Below, one piece after another: positions 1 through 7,726 of a stretch of DNA of 25,933 nt (the stretch's first letter is position 1; every line of letters begins with the position of its first letter). The notes under the pieces are model-generated. The model was not told the origin of the DNA. It ran no database searches and was given only the letters and a program-made list of their open reading frames with translations. The position numbers were made by a program, and so were the translations under genes. The DNA comes from an uncultured Oscillospiraceae bacterium (GTDB lineage: Bacteria > Bacillota > Clostridia > Oscillospirales > Acutalibacteraceae). The stretch spans positions 1 to 25,933 of the forward strand of contig UQRS01000028.1 of NCBI GenBank assembly GCA_900543525.1. The letters run 5' to 3'.

Positions 1-209
1 CGCCAGGTTATGCGTCCCTTTGTCAGGTCATAAGGCGACATCTCAACCGTGACCCGGTCGCCCGGCATAATGCGGATGAAGTTCATACGCAGCTTGCCGG
101 AGATGTACGCCGTAATGATATGATTGCCCGGGATTTCGACCTTGAACACCGCATTGGGCAGTGTTTCAAGTACCGTGCCTTCAATTTCGATCATATCCGC
201 TTTGGACAT
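1..209 (-). CDS. infA: Translation initiation factor IF-1 (C-terminal end cut by window)
   Basis: IF-1 binds the A-site of the 30S subunit and works with IF-2 and IF-3 in initiation. The frame starts at ATG 207-209 behind an AGAGGAGG ribosome binding site and reads MSKADMIEIEGTVLETLPNA, then the OB-fold with the typical GDRVTVEMSPYDLTKGRI ending. Sixty-nine complete codons are visible and the family is about 72 residues long, so only the last two or three codons and the stop lie beyond position 1. It follows the KOW gene with a 14-base gap. In this gene order rpmJ, rpsM, rpsK and rpoA usually come next, which is inference since they are outside the window. Confidence 0.96.
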   Translation of the reverse strand, partial: MSKADMIEIEGTVLETLPNAVFKVEIPGNHIITAYISGKLRMNFIRIMPGDRVTVEMSPYDLTKGRITW

Positions 210-223
210 TCGTGAGCCTCCTC

Positions 224-478
224 TTAAACCAATGATGTCTCCGCAAATAGGCGGAGGGCCTTGCGCAGCGCGCGGTTGGTGGACATCTGCGCCTCGGTCA
301 GGTGGTCGGCCGTCGGCAGAAGATGCCGCGGATTCTTGCGCTTGGGGCGCGAGAGCGGGCGTTCCTTCCCATCACAGAGGAGGTAAAGCCCATCCGCCTC
401 ACCCATAACCGCCAGCAGCCGGTTCTGATCCCTGCCCGCCAAAGAGCGGACAACGCGTCCTTTTTCCATCCGGTCCAT
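224..478 (-). CDS. KOW-domain RNA-binding protein (L14E/L6E/L27E-like)
   Basis: This is an 84-residue basic protein with an N-terminal KOW-type segment (EKGRVVRSLAGRDQNRLLAV, roughly residues 4-23) and a central PLSRPKRKNPRHLLPT stretch. Both are typical of the small KOW proteins (COG2163, annotated as ribosomal protein L14E/L6E/L27E-like) found between map and infA in many Clostridia. The exact role is not established; RNA or ribosome binding is inferred from the KOW fold and the operon. An in-frame ATG at 469 (MEKGRVV) matches the usual family start better. The ATG at 478 has only a weak GGGGTAGGG upstream, so the true start could be either. Confidence 0.85.
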   Translation of the reverse strand: MDRMEKGRVVRSLAGRDQNRLLAVMGEADGLYLLCDGKERPLSRPKRKNPRHLLPTADHLTEAQMSTNRALRKALRLFAETSLV

Positions 479-489
479 ACCCTACCCCG

Positions 490-1239
490 TCAGACCTGCG
501 TCAGAATCTGCGGACCGTCCGCAGTCACGACGATCGATTTTTCAAAGTGGGCCGAGAGCGAACCGTCGGCCGTCAGGACCGTCCAGCCGTCCGGCAGGAC
601 CTTAACCTTTTCCGTGCCCATGTTAACCATAGGCTCAATGGCAAGAGTCATCCCGGGCAGCAGACGCACGCCGTGTCCGGGTGTGCCGAAGTTCGGCACC
701 TCAGGTGCCTCATGCAGGCTCGCACCTACTCCGTGCCCGACATATTGTCGAACCACCGAGTAACCGCGGGCTTCCACATACCGCTGTACCGCCGACGAAA
801 TATCGCCGATCCGCCCGCCTGCCTTTGCGGCGCGGATGCCTTCATAAAGGCTCTCCTCCGTCGCGTCGAGCAGACGCTGTGCCTCCGGACTGATCTGCCC
901 GGCGGCAAAGGTAGCGGCGTTGTCGCCGTGGTACCCCTCAAACACGGCGCCGAGATCAACGCTGACGATGTCGCCCGCTTTGATAACGGTGTGTTTGTTC
1001 GGTATGCCATGAATCACCTGATCGTTTACAGAGATGCATGCCGTAGCCGGAAATCCGTTATATCCTTTGAAGTTGGGCTTTGCACCCTGGCTTCGGATAT
1101 ACTTCTCGGCGAGGCGATCAAGCTCGGCCGTTGTAACGCCCGGCTCGACCGCTTCACCAACCAGCTGCAGTGCCATGGCCGAGATCCGCCCGGCCTCCCG
1201 CATGAGAGCAATCTCACGTTCGGTTTTCAGCACAATCAT
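490..1239 (-). CDS. map: Methionine aminopeptidase, type I
   Basis: It removes the N-terminal methionine from nascent proteins as they leave the ribosome. The 249-residue product has the full pita-bread-fold set of metal ligands: D95 (SVDLGA), D106 (GDNAAT), H169 (GHGVG), E202 (IEPM) and E233 (HFEKS). The substrate-binding H77 sits in VIHGIP. There is no N-terminal zinc-finger extension, so it is the short type Ia form. The start at 1239 has GGAGG ten bases upstream, lying inside the end of adk, and the intergenic gap is 5 bases, which suggests translational coupling. Its place after secY and adk is the standard Gram-positive order. Confidence 0.98.
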   Translation of the reverse strand: MIVLKTEREIALMREAGRISAMALQLVGEAVEPGVTTAELDRLAEKYIRSQGAKPNFKGYNGFPATACISVNDQVIHGIPNKHTVIKAGDIVSVDLGAVFEGYHGDNAATFAAGQISPEAQRLLDATEESLYEGIRAAKAGGRIGDISSAVQRYVEARGYSVVRQYVGHGVGASLHEAPEVPNFGTPGHGVRLLPGMTLAIEPMVNMGTEKVKVLPDGWTVLTADGSLSAHFEKSIVVTADGPQILTQV

Positions 1240-1244
1240 GCTTT

Positions 1245-1877
1245 CTACGCCTCCAACGCGGCAAGGGTCAGCCGGGTCGTATCCTCAACCTTTTCCTGTC
1301 CCTGCACGATACGAAGCTTCCCGCTCTTGGCATAGTAGTCCTTCAGCGGCTCGGTCTGCTCATGATAGACCTTCAAACGATCCAGCACCGTCTCGGGTGC
1401 GTCGTCCTTCCGCTGAACCAGAGCCTCGCCGCAGGCGTCACAAACACCCTCGGCCTTACTCGGTTTGAACTCGACATGGTAGCTCGCGCCGCAGCCGCTG
1501 CAGACGCGGCGGCCGGACATCCGACGGGTGATATCCTCGTCCGAGACCTCAATCGAAAGGACCCGGTCGATGACAATCCCCATCTCGTCCAGCGCCTCCG
1601 CCTGCGGAATGGTGCGCGGGAAACCGTCGAGAATAAAACCGTTCTTGCAATCGTCCTTGGCCAGCCGCTCCTGAATGATGCCGATGACGACCGCATCCGG
1701 AACCAGCTTGCCTTCGTCCACGAAAGCTTTGGCTTTCTTGCCCATCTCGGTACCGGCTTTCATCGACTCACGAATGATGTTGCCGGTCGAAATTGCGGGA
1801 ATGGAGAATTTGCTGCAAATAATTTCCGCCTGGGTGCCTTTACCGGCGCCCGGCGCGCCCAAAAGAATCAAATTCAT
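1245..1877 (-). CDS. adk: Adenylate kinase, zinc-LID form
   Basis: It catalyses ATP + AMP = 2 ADP in the cytoplasm. The 210-residue product begins MNLILLGAPGAGKGTQ with the P-loop at residues 7-14. It has the AMP-binding DGFPRT motif near residue 84 and a long LID domain carrying two CxxC pairs (Cys126, Cys129, Cys146, Cys149), the zinc-binding arrangement common in Gram-positives. An upstream in-frame ATG at 1889 sits directly on the AAAGG ribosome binding site. The start at 1877, which gives the family-typical MNLILLG, is therefore preferred. It lies 24 bases after secY and 5 bases before map. Confidence 0.98.
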   Translation of the reverse strand: MNLILLGAPGAGKGTQAEIICSKFSIPAISTGNIIRESMKAGTEMGKKAKAFVDEGKLVPDAVVIGIIQERLAKDDCKNGFILDGFPRTIPQAEALDEMGIVIDRVLSIEVSDEDITRRMSGRRVCSGCGASYHVEFKPSKAEGVCDACGEALVQRKDDAPETVLDRLKVYHEQTEPLKDYYAKSGKLRIVQGQEKVEDTTRLTLAALEA

Positions 1878-1901
1878 TCCTGTGACCATCCTTTCGTTCG
1901 G

Positions 1902-3185
1902 TTAGTCAAGGAAGCCCTTGTAGTGGCGCATCATCATCTGAGACTCCACATTCTGAACCGTATCCAGCGCAACACCGACAAGGATGAGCACCGAGGTACC
2001 GCCCAAGGAAATCTGGATACCGCCCACATTGCCGACGATAATCGGCAGGATGGCGACAACGCTCAGGAAAAGCGCGCCGATCAGGGTGATCCTGGACAGA
2101 ATCTTCGCAATGAAATCGGCGGTCGGCTTGCCCGGACGAATACCCGGAATCGCGCCGCTGTTCTTGCGGAGATTGTTGGCCATCTCAATCGGATTATACT
2201 GGATGGTCGCATAGAAATAGGCAAACCCGATAATCAGCAGGAAATACAGAATGGCGTAGAACGCGCCGCGATAGCTGAAGAGCGTCAGCGCCTTGTAAAG
2301 GCTGGTATCGGCTTTCGAAGTTCCCATGAAGGAAAGGAACATGGTCGGAATCGAAAGGATCGAGCTTGCGAAGATGATCGGCATAACGCCCGACATGTTG
2401 ACCTTGATCGGCATGTGGGTATTCTGTCCGCCGTACATTTTGCGGCCGACAACCCGCTTGGCATACTGAATCGGGATCCTGCGCTCGGCGCCGGTCATCC
2501 AGACGATGAAGGCAATCACGAGGAGGAAGATCAGCAGCACGGCCGCGACCTGCACATACTTCTTCAGCCGAATGTAGCCCCAGAGGTACTGTGCCGCCTG
2601 CGGCGCTCTCGAAATAATACCCGAGAACAGCAGGATGGAGATACCGTTGCCGATACCCTTTTCGTCGATCCGCTCGCCCATCCACATCATCAGAGCCGAA
2701 CCTGCGGTAAAGCAGAGGATGATAACCGGCGCCGCCAGCCAGATCCAGCCGCCTCTGACCGAGATCATGTTGCTCCGATAGAGGTAGATGTAGTAAGCGC
2801 TGCCCTGGATCAGGCCGAGCAGAACGGTAACATACCGGGTGATCTGCGCGATCTTCTTCTGCCCCTCAACCCCCTCCTGCTGGAGACGGCCGAGCGGCGG
2901 AATCGCGACCGCCAGAAGCTGCATGATAATGGATGAATTGATGTATGGGGTGACCGACATGGCGAAAATCGCGCCATATTCCAGGCCGCCGCCGGTCAGA
3001 ATGGAAATGTAACTGAAAAACTCGTTTACGCTTTCCCCGGTCAGGCTGTTTTTAAGCGCCTCTACATCAATGAAGGGAACCGGGATAACCGATCCGATCC
3101 GGAAAATGATGATAATCATCAGCGTAAACAAAAACTTCCTGCGAAGTTCAGGGACGGCCCAAGCGTTTTTCAATGTTTTAAACAT
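1902..3185 (-). CDS. secY: Preprotein translocase channel subunit SecY
   Basis: SecY is the protein-conducting pore of the Sec translocon in the cytoplasmic membrane. The 427-residue product shows the expected run of about ten hydrophobic helices. It starts with the usual MFKTLKNAWAVPELRRKFLFT and carries the plug-region GGGLEYGAIFAMSVTPYINSS. It also has the cytoplasmic-loop signature ERRIPIQYAKR and the C-terminal VGVALDTVQNVESQMMMRHY. Only one base separates its start from the rplO stop, so it is translationally coupled to the last large-subunit protein of the spc cluster. This coupling is normal for the family. Confidence 0.99.
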   Translation of the reverse strand: MFKTLKNAWAVPELRRKFLFTLMIIIIFRIGSVIPVPFIDVEALKNSLTGESVNEFFSYISILTGGGLEYGAIFAMSVTPYINSSIIMQLLAVAIPPLGRLQQEGVEGQKKIAQITRYVTVLLGLIQGSAYYIYLYRSNMISVRGGWIWLAAPVIILCFTAGSALMMWMGERIDEKGIGNGISILLFSGIISRAPQAAQYLWGYIRLKKYVQVAAVLLIFLLVIAFIVWMTGAERRIPIQYAKRVVGRKMYGGQNTHMPIKVNMSGVMPIIFASSILSIPTMFLSFMGTSKADTSLYKALTLFSYRGAFYAILYFLLIIGFAYFYATIQYNPIEMANNLRKNSGAIPGIRPGKPTADFIAKILSRITLIGALFLSVVAILPIIVGNVGGIQISLGGTSVLILVGVALDTVQNVESQMMMRHYKGFLD

Positions 3186-3186
3186 A

Positions 3187-3627
3187 TCATTCTACCTCGG
3201 CCTTTCCGCCGGCCGCTTCGATCTTCTCCTTTGCAGAGCCTGAAAAAGCAGCGGCTTTTACGGTCAGCTTCTTGGAAATTTCTCCATTTCCGAGAATCTT
3301 GACGCCGTCCAGCGTTTTTCCGACAAGACCCTTGGCTTTCAACGCCGCGCTGTCTACAACAGCGCCATCCTCAAACACGTCAAGGTCGGATACGTTGACA
3401 ATGACATATTCGGTTGCAAAGATGTTGTTGAAGCCGCGCTTCGGCACACGGCGCTGCAGCGGCATCTGGCCGCCTTCAAAGCCGGCGCGCATGCCTCTGC
3501 CCGCACGGGCCTTCTGTCCCTTATGACCCTTGCCGGCAGTCTTGCCGTTGCCCGAGCCATGCCCTCTGCCGATGCGCTTTACTTCCCGCGTAGAGCCCTC
3601 GACCGGTGACAGTTCATTTAATTTCAT
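3187..3627 (-). CDS. rplO: 50S ribosomal protein L15 (uL15)
   Basis: L15 is a late-assembly 23S rRNA-binding protein. The 146-residue product has the long basic glycine-rich N-terminal extension (RIGRGHGSGNGKTAGKGHKG, roughly residues 18-37) followed by the family RGMRAGFEGGQMPLQRRVPK block and a globular C-terminal domain ending in AAGGKAEVE. The start at 3627 has AAGGAGG nine bases upstream. It sits between rpmD (19-base gap) and secY (1-base gap). Confidence 0.98.
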   Translation of the reverse strand: MKLNELSPVEGSTREVKRIGRGHGSGNGKTAGKGHKGQKARAGRGMRAGFEGGQMPLQRRVPKRGFNNIFATEYVIVNVSDLDVFEDGAVVDSAALKAKGLVGKTLDGVKILGNGEISKKLTVKAAAFSGSAKEKIEAAGGKAEVE

Positions 3628-3646
3628 GGTTTCGCACCTCCTTGCT

Positions 3647-3847
3647 TTACGCTTCGGTTACCTCGACGAGGTGGATAATCTTGTTGATTTTGCCGATGGT
3701 CTGAACATTGTTGGGCTGTACCCGCTCATCCCCGACCTTGCGGAGACCCAGCGCCTCCGCCGTGGCAATCTGATCCTTTTTGGAACCGATCAGGCTCCGT
3801 ACAAGCTTTACTTTAAGGCTGGCAGCCTTATATGCATTTTCCGCCAT
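3647..3847 (-). CDS. rpmD: 50S ribosomal protein L30 (uL30)
   Basis: L30 is a small two-domain large-subunit protein that contacts 23S rRNA. The 66-residue product has the recognisable LKVKLVRSLIGSKKDQIATAEALGLRKV core and ends with IGKINKIIHLVEV. It is a few residues longer at the N terminus (MAENAYKAAS) than the shortest family members. The start is kept because AAGGAGG is well placed upstream and no later ATG would preserve the first strand. Confidence 0.97.
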   Translation of the reverse strand: MAENAYKAASLKVKLVRSLIGSKKDQIATAEALGLRKVGDERVQPNNVQTIGKINKIIHLVEVTEA

Positions 3848-3861
3848 AGTGCTGCTCCTCC

Positions 3862-4362
3862 TTAACCTAAGATTTCTTTGACCGACTTGCCGCGGATCGC
3901 CGCAACCTCATCGGCATTGCGCAGCGCAGCCAGACCGGCAACCGTCGCGCGAACAACATTGCAGGGATTGTTGGAACGCAGCGCCTTGGCGCGGATATCC
4001 TTGATTCCAACGACCTCGACGACCGCACGAACCGGGCCGCCGGCGATAACGCCGGTACCGGGGGCAGCCGGCTTGAGCAGAACCTTGCCCGCGCCGAACT
4101 CACCGATAATCTCATGCGGAATCGTGGTATCCTTGAGCGCTATCTGAATCATGTTCTTTTTGGCGTCCTCGATGCCCTTGCGGATCGCGTCCGGCACTTC
4201 GCCGGCCTTCCCCAGGCCGAAGCCAACCTTGCCCTTGCCGTCGCCAACGACGACCAGCGCGGAGAATTTCATAATACGGCCGCCCTTAACCGTTTTGGAT
4301 ACACGGTTGATGGCAACGACCTTCTCTTTATACTCGTTATTTGCGTCAAAATTGTTAGCCAA
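3862..4362 (-). CDS. rpsE: 30S ribosomal protein S5 (uS5), TTG start
   Basis: S5 contributes to decoding accuracy and mRNA helicase activity at the 30S entry channel. The 166-residue product has the N-terminal double-stranded-RNA-binding-like S5 domain (KTVKGGRIMKFSALVVVGDG) and the C-terminal domain with APGTGVIAGGPVRAVVEVVG. The initiation codon is TTG at 4360-4362, reading (M)ANNFDANNEYKEK. It lies five bases after a strong AAGGAGGAGGAG site. No in-frame ATG occurs before the conserved GGRIMKF, so the TTG start is well supported. Gaps are 20 bases to rplR and 14 bases to rpmD. Confidence 0.97.
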   Translation of the reverse strand: MANNFDANNEYKEKVVAINRVSKTVKGGRIMKFSALVVVGDGKGKVGFGLGKAGEVPDAIRKGIEDAKKNMIQIALKDTTIPHEIIGEFGAGKVLLKPAAPGTGVIAGGPVRAVVEVVGIKDIRAKALRSNNPCNVVRATVAGLAALRNADEVAAIRGKSVKEILG

Positions 4363-4382
4363 AAGTACTCCTCCTCCTTTTA

Positions 4383-4742
4383 TTAGAACTTGAGGCCGCC
4401 CTCACGGGCTCCTTCGGCCAGCTCCATGACACGTCCGTGATAAAGATAGCCGCCGCGGTCGAAAACAACCTCGGTGATGCCCTTATCTGCGGCACGCTTT
4501 GCAATCATCTGTCCAACCTTGCGAGCGCCTTCCTTATTGCTGCCGCTGCCCTCGAACTCTTTCTCCACAGAGGAGGCGGCCGCCAGGGTAACACCCTTTA
4601 CATCGTCGATCAGCTGGGCGTAAATATTGCTGTTGGAGCGGAATACGTTCAGACGCGGACGTTCAGCAGTACCGCTGATCTTACCGCGCACGCGCACATG
4701 GCGATGAAGTCTCGCCTTGTTGCTGTCATGCTTTTTAACCAT
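4383..4742 (-). CDS. rplR: 50S ribosomal protein L18 (uL18)
   Basis: L18 binds 5S rRNA and, with L5, anchors it in the central protuberance. The 119-residue product begins with a basic tail (VKKHDSNKARLHRHVRVRGK). It continues with ISGTAERPRLNVFRSNSNIYAQLIDD and the C-terminal TEVVFDRGGYLYHGRVMELAEGAREGGL signature ending in LKF. Length and ends match the family. It lies 19 bases after rplF. Confidence 0.98.
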   Translation of the reverse strand: MVKKHDSNKARLHRHVRVRGKISGTAERPRLNVFRSNSNIYAQLIDDVKGVTLAAASSVEKEFEGSGSNKEGARKVGQMIAKRAADKGITEVVFDRGGYLYHGRVMELAEGAREGGLKF

Positions 4743-4761
4743 GTTTCATTCACTCCTTCAA

Positions 4762-5310
4762 TTACTTCTTTGCGCCCTTACCGGCCTTACCTTCTTTGCG
4801 GCGGATGTGCTCGCCGGCGTACTTGATGCCCTTGCCCTTGTACGGCTCAGGCGGACGCTTCTCGCGAATCTCGGCCGCAAACTGGCCGACCCGCTGCTTG
4901 TCGGCACCGGAAATTACGATCGCGTTCGGGTTGGGGACATCAATGGTGATGCCGTCCACTTCCGACACGATGACCTGGTGCGAAAAGCCCAGATTCATTA
5001 CAAGGTTCTTGCCCTGCTTCTGCACACGATAACCGACGCCGTTTACCTCCAGCTCCTTCTTGAAGCCGGTGGTCACGCCCTCCACCATGTTGGCGATGAG
5101 GGTACGGGTCAGCCCGTGCAATGCTCTGTGCTCCTTGTCGTCGCTCGGGCGGGTCACAAGGATCTCAGAGCCTTCCACGGAGATGGCCATATCCTTGTTG
5201 AAGGAGTTGGTCAAAGTTCCCTTAGGCCCCTTGACGGTCACTTCGTTGCCGTTGATTTTTACCTCTACACCGGCGGGAATCGCAATGGGTTTTCTTCCTA
5301 TACGAGACAT
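4762..5310 (-). CDS. rplF: 50S ribosomal protein L6 (uL6)
   Basis: L6 lies near the factor-binding site of the large subunit. The 182-residue product has the duplicated L6 fold: an N-terminal half starting SRIGRKPIAIPAGVEVKING, and a C-terminal half ending in the signature KRPPEPYKGKGIKYAGEHIRRKEGK. The last residues (AGKGAKK) are a short basic tail. It starts at ATG 5308-5310, 14 bases after rpsH. Confidence 0.98.
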   Translation of the reverse strand: MSRIGRKPIAIPAGVEVKINGNEVTVKGPKGTLTNSFNKDMAISVEGSEILVTRPSDDKEHRALHGLTRTLIANMVEGVTTGFKKELEVNGVGYRVQKQGKNLVMNLGFSHQVIVSEVDGITIDVPNPNAIVISGADKQRVGQFAAEIREKRPPEPYKGKGIKYAGEHIRRKEGKAGKGAKK

Positions 5311-5324
5311 GTCATTGCACCCCC

Positions 5325-5723
5325 TTACCAGACGAAGGCCAGCACCTCGCCGCCGACATTGGCGACGCGGGCCTGCTTATCCGTCATGATCCCTTTTGAG
5401 GTAGAGAGGATCGCGATGCCGAGGCCCTTCATGACCCTGGGCATATCCTCTACGCTGCTGTAAATACGCAGACCCGGCTTCGACACTCTGCGGAGACCGG
5501 TAATGACCTGCGATTTGTTGGGGCCATATTTCAAAGTAATATGGATCATCCCCTGCTTTCCGTCCTCTGCGACGGTAAAGCCGTTAATGTAACCCTCGTC
5601 AAGCAGAATCTGGGCAATCGCCTTTTTCACATTTGACGCCGGGATATCAACCGAATCATGTTTGGCAGAATTTGCGTTCCGAATTCTCGTCAGCATATCT
5701 GCGATTGTATCGGTGATTTGCAT
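5325..5723 (-). CDS. rpsH: 30S ribosomal protein S8 (uS8)
   Basis: S8 is a primary 16S rRNA-binding protein in the central domain and, in E. coli, the repressor of the spc operon. The 132-residue product starts MQITDTIADMLTRIRNANSA and ends with the canonical GLGIAILSTSKGIMTDKQAR, then VGGEVLAFVW. No S8-like regulatory site was identified near rplE here, and such autoregulation is not assumed for this organism. The start at 5723 follows the rpsN stop by 27 bases. Confidence 0.98.
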   Translation of the reverse strand: MQITDTIADMLTRIRNANSAKHDSVDIPASNVKKAIAQILLDEGYINGFTVAEDGKQGMIHITLKYGPNKSQVITGLRRVSKPGLRIYSSVEDMPRVMKGLGIAILSTSKGIMTDKQARVANVGGEVLAFVW

Positions 5724-5750
5724 TCCGTCAACCTCCTTTGCATAAAGCTC

Positions 5751-5936
5751 TTACCAGCTGGCCTTTTTCACGCCGGGGATTTCGCCTTTGTAGGCGAGCT
5801 CCCTGAAGCAGATGCGGCAAATGCCGTACTTGCGAAGATAAGCGTGAGGACGGCCGCAGATTTTGCATCTGGTGTATTCTCTCGTCGAAAACTTTGCAGG
5901 TCTCTTCTGCTTGACCTTCATAGAAGTCTTTGCCAT
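5751..5936 (-). CDS. rpsN: 30S ribosomal protein S14 type Z (zinc-binding)
   Basis: S14 sits in the 30S head. This 61-residue form carries the C+ zinc ribbon, with CKICGRPHAY near residue 24 and CRICFREL near residue 40, which marks it as the zinc-dependent paralogue (rpsZ type). The C terminus GEIPGVKKASW is typical. It is the S14 copy in the spc cluster. A zinc-independent second copy elsewhere is possible but not visible here. It lies 16 bases after rplE. Confidence 0.98.
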   Translation of the reverse strand: MAKTSMKVKQKRPAKFSTREYTRCKICGRPHAYLRKYGICRICFRELAYKGEIPGVKKASW

Positions 5937-5952
5937 AATTCTCTCACTCTCC

Positions 5953-6492
5953 TTACTTCGCGAACGGTGCGCCCATAAGCGTCAGCAGTTCTCTGGCTTC
6001 CTCATCGGTATTGGCGGTGGAAACAAAGATGATATCCATACCGCGAACCTTGTCAATCTTATCATAATCGATCTCAGGAAAAATGAGCTGCTCTTTGATA
6101 CCCATGGAATAGTTGCCGCGGCCGTCGAAAGAGTTGGGGTTGATCCCTCTGAAGTCGCGAACCCGGGGCAGCGCAGCGCTGAAAAGACGATCGATGAATT
6201 CATACATCCGATCTCCGCGCAGCGTAACCTTCACACCGATCGGCATACCCTCACGGAGTTTGAAGTTCGCAACCGATTTCTTCGCCTTGCAGACGACCGG
6301 CTGCTGACCGGTGATCTGACGGATGTCAGACGTAATCGCGTCGACAACCTTGGCGTTCTCCTTTGCTTCGCCGCAGCCTACGTTGATGACGACCTTTTCG
6401 AGCTTCGGAATCTGCATGACGCTCTTATAGCCGAACTTCTTCATCAGCGCAGGAGCGATTTTCTCTTTGTATTCGTCCCTAAGCCTTGCCAT
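5953..6492 (-). CDS. rplE: 50S ribosomal protein L5 (uL5)
   Basis: L5 links 5S rRNA and contacts the P-site tRNA from the central protuberance. The 179-residue product starts MARLRDEYKEKIAPALMKKF. It has the KLEKVVINVGCGEAKEN block, the ITGQQPVVCKAKKSVANFKLREG motif and the C-terminal FPEIDYDKIDKVRGMDI signature. Length is normal. It lies 17 bases after rplX and 16 bases before rpsN. Confidence 0.98.
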   Translation of the reverse strand: MARLRDEYKEKIAPALMKKFGYKSVMQIPKLEKVVINVGCGEAKENAKVVDAITSDIRQITGQQPVVCKAKKSVANFKLREGMPIGVKVTLRGDRMYEFIDRLFSAALPRVRDFRGINPNSFDGRGNYSMGIKEQLIFPEIDYDKIDKVRGMDIIFVSTANTDEEARELLTLMGAPFAK

Positions 6493-6509
6493 GTCATGTC
6501 CTCCTTAAC

Positions 6510-6827
6510 TCAAAAAGTCTCGCCGCACTTTTTGCACATGCGGTCTTTTCTGCCGTCGGCATAGATCTTGTGACCTACGCGGGTCGGCTTCTTGCACTTG
6601 GGGCAGACGACCTGCACCTTGCAGGCGTAGATCGCGCTCTCTGCTTTAATGATGCCGGAAGGGTCGCCGGCCTTGCGGGGCTTGACATGCTTGGATACCA
6701 TGTTGAGGCCCTCTACAATCACCTTACCCTCCTTCGGGCTTACCTCAAGAACCTTACCGGTTTTGCCCCGGTTGGTCTTTTTGTCGCCGGTCAGGATTTT
6801 GACCGTATCGCCTTTTTTGATATTCAT
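6510..6827 (-). CDS. rplX: 50S ribosomal protein L24 (uL24) with Cys4 C-terminus
   Basis: L24 initiates 50S assembly and lies at the exit-tunnel mouth. The 105-residue product has an N-terminal KOW motif (IKKGDTVKILTGDKKTNRGK, from residue 3). In its C-terminal part it has a CPKC pair near residue 75 and a CKKC pair at the end, likely a zinc-ribbon variant seen in some bacterial L24 proteins; Bacillus-type L24 lacks these cysteines. Metal binding is inferred from the paired cysteines. Gaps are 16 bases from rplN and 17 bases to rplE. Confidence 0.97.
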   Translation of the reverse strand: MNIKKGDTVKILTGDKKTNRGKTGKVLEVSPKEGKVIVEGLNMVSKHVKPRKAGDPSGIIKAESAIYACKVQVVCPKCKKPTRVGHKIYADGRKDRMCKKCGETF

Positions 6828-6843
6828 TCCGGTACCTCCTCCA

Positions 6844-7212
6844 TCAGAGCACTTCGGGAGCGAGGGAGAGGATCTTCATATAATCCTTCTCACGCAGCTC
6901 ACGAGCGACGGGCCCAAAGATACGGGTACCCCTCGGGTTTTTGTCGTCACGGATGATGACCGCAGCGTTCTCATCGAATCTGATGTAGGTACCGTCGTTG
7001 CGGCGCAGGCCCTTGGCAGATCTGACGACAACAGCCTTTACAACCTCGCCTTTTTTAACAACGCCGCCGGGTGCTGCTTTTTTAACCGAAGCAACGATGA
7101 CGTCGCCAATATTGGCATACCTCCTGCCGGAACCGCCCAGAACACGGATGCACATGATCTCCTTCGCACCGGTGTTGTCGGCGACCTTGAGGTAACTCTG
7201 TTGTTGAATCAC
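6844..7212 (-). CDS. rplN: 50S ribosomal protein L14 (uL14), GTG start
   Basis: L14 sits at the subunit interface, makes bridge B8 and is the docking site of the RsfS silencing factor. The 122-residue product reads (M)IQQQSYLKVADNTGAKEIMC and contains the signature GDVIVASVKKAAPGGVVKKG with a FGPVARELRE ending region. Its initiation codon is GTG at 7210-7212, with AAGGAGG eight bases upstream. It is one of two non-ATG starts in the operon. The gap from rpsQ is 26 bases. Confidence 0.97.
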   Translation of the reverse strand: MIQQQSYLKVADNTGAKEIMCIRVLGGSGRRYANIGDVIVASVKKAAPGGVVKKGEVVKAVVVRSAKGLRRNDGTYIRFDENAAVIIRDDKNPRGTRIFGPVARELREKDYMKILSLAPEVL

Positions 7213-7238
7213 AGTGTTTTCCTCCTTAACCGAATGGC

Positions 7239-7496
7239 TTACTTCGCCTTCTCAATGATTTCAACCACGCGCCATCTCTTGTCCTTGGACAGCGGGCGGG
7301 TTTCCATAACCAGAACTCTGTCGCCGATGTTACAGGCATTCTGCTCATCATGGGCTTTCAGTTTCACGGTTTTCTTCATGATCTTTTTGTAAAGCGGATG
7401 CTTTACGTTATCTTTAATAGCGACCACGACGGTTTTGTCCATCTTGTTGCTGGCCACGATACCCGTCCTGGTTTTACGAAGGTTTCTCTCGCTCAT
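7239..7496 (-). CDS. rpsQ: 30S ribosomal protein S17 (uS17)
   Basis: S17 is an OB-fold primary 16S rRNA binder in the 30S body. The 85-residue product has NLRKTRTGIVASNKMDKTVV near its start, HPLYKKIMKKTVKLKAHDE in the centre and the family GDRVLVMETRPLSKDKRWRV near its end. It begins at ATG 7494-7496, 20 bases after rpmC. Length is normal. Confidence 0.97.
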   Translation of the reverse strand: MSERNLRKTRTGIVASNKMDKTVVVAIKDNVKHPLYKKIMKKTVKLKAHDEQNACNIGDRVLVMETRPLSKDKRWRVVEIIEKAK

Positions 7497-7516
7497 CAGC
7501 CTTTACCTCCCTTTCC

Positions 7517-7726
7517 TTACGACTCGGCGCCGTCTGCGGCGGATTCCTTTTCGCGAAGAATGGTCTTCACGCGGGCAATATCCTTCTTAACGGCGACAAG
7601 ACGCATCGGGTTGTCGAGCTGATTGATCGCGTGCTGGAAACGCAGATGGAAGAGTTCTTCCTTGAGTCCTGCCAGTTCCTTTACGAGTTCTTCGCTGGTT
7701 TTCTCTCTGATTTCCTTAACGTTCAT
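7517..7726 (-). CDS. rpmC: 50S ribosomal protein L29 (uL29)
   Basis: L29 is a small helical protein at the tunnel exit near L23. The 69-residue product has the two-helix pattern MNVKEIREKTSEELVKELAG and the conserved LFHLRFQHAINQLDNPMRL, followed by an acidic tail (ESAADGAES). Its ATG overlaps the rplP stop by one base (TAATG), so re-initiation coupling is likely. Confidence 0.97.
   Translation of the reverse strand: MNVKEIREKTSEELVKELAGLKEELFHLRFQHAINQLDNPMRLVAVKKDIARVKTILREKESAADGAES

Noticed and set aside
1362..2936. A 524-codon open frame on the plus strand across adk and secY
   Set aside because: Shadow of two genes that share one register; the secY and adk proteins are unmistakable.
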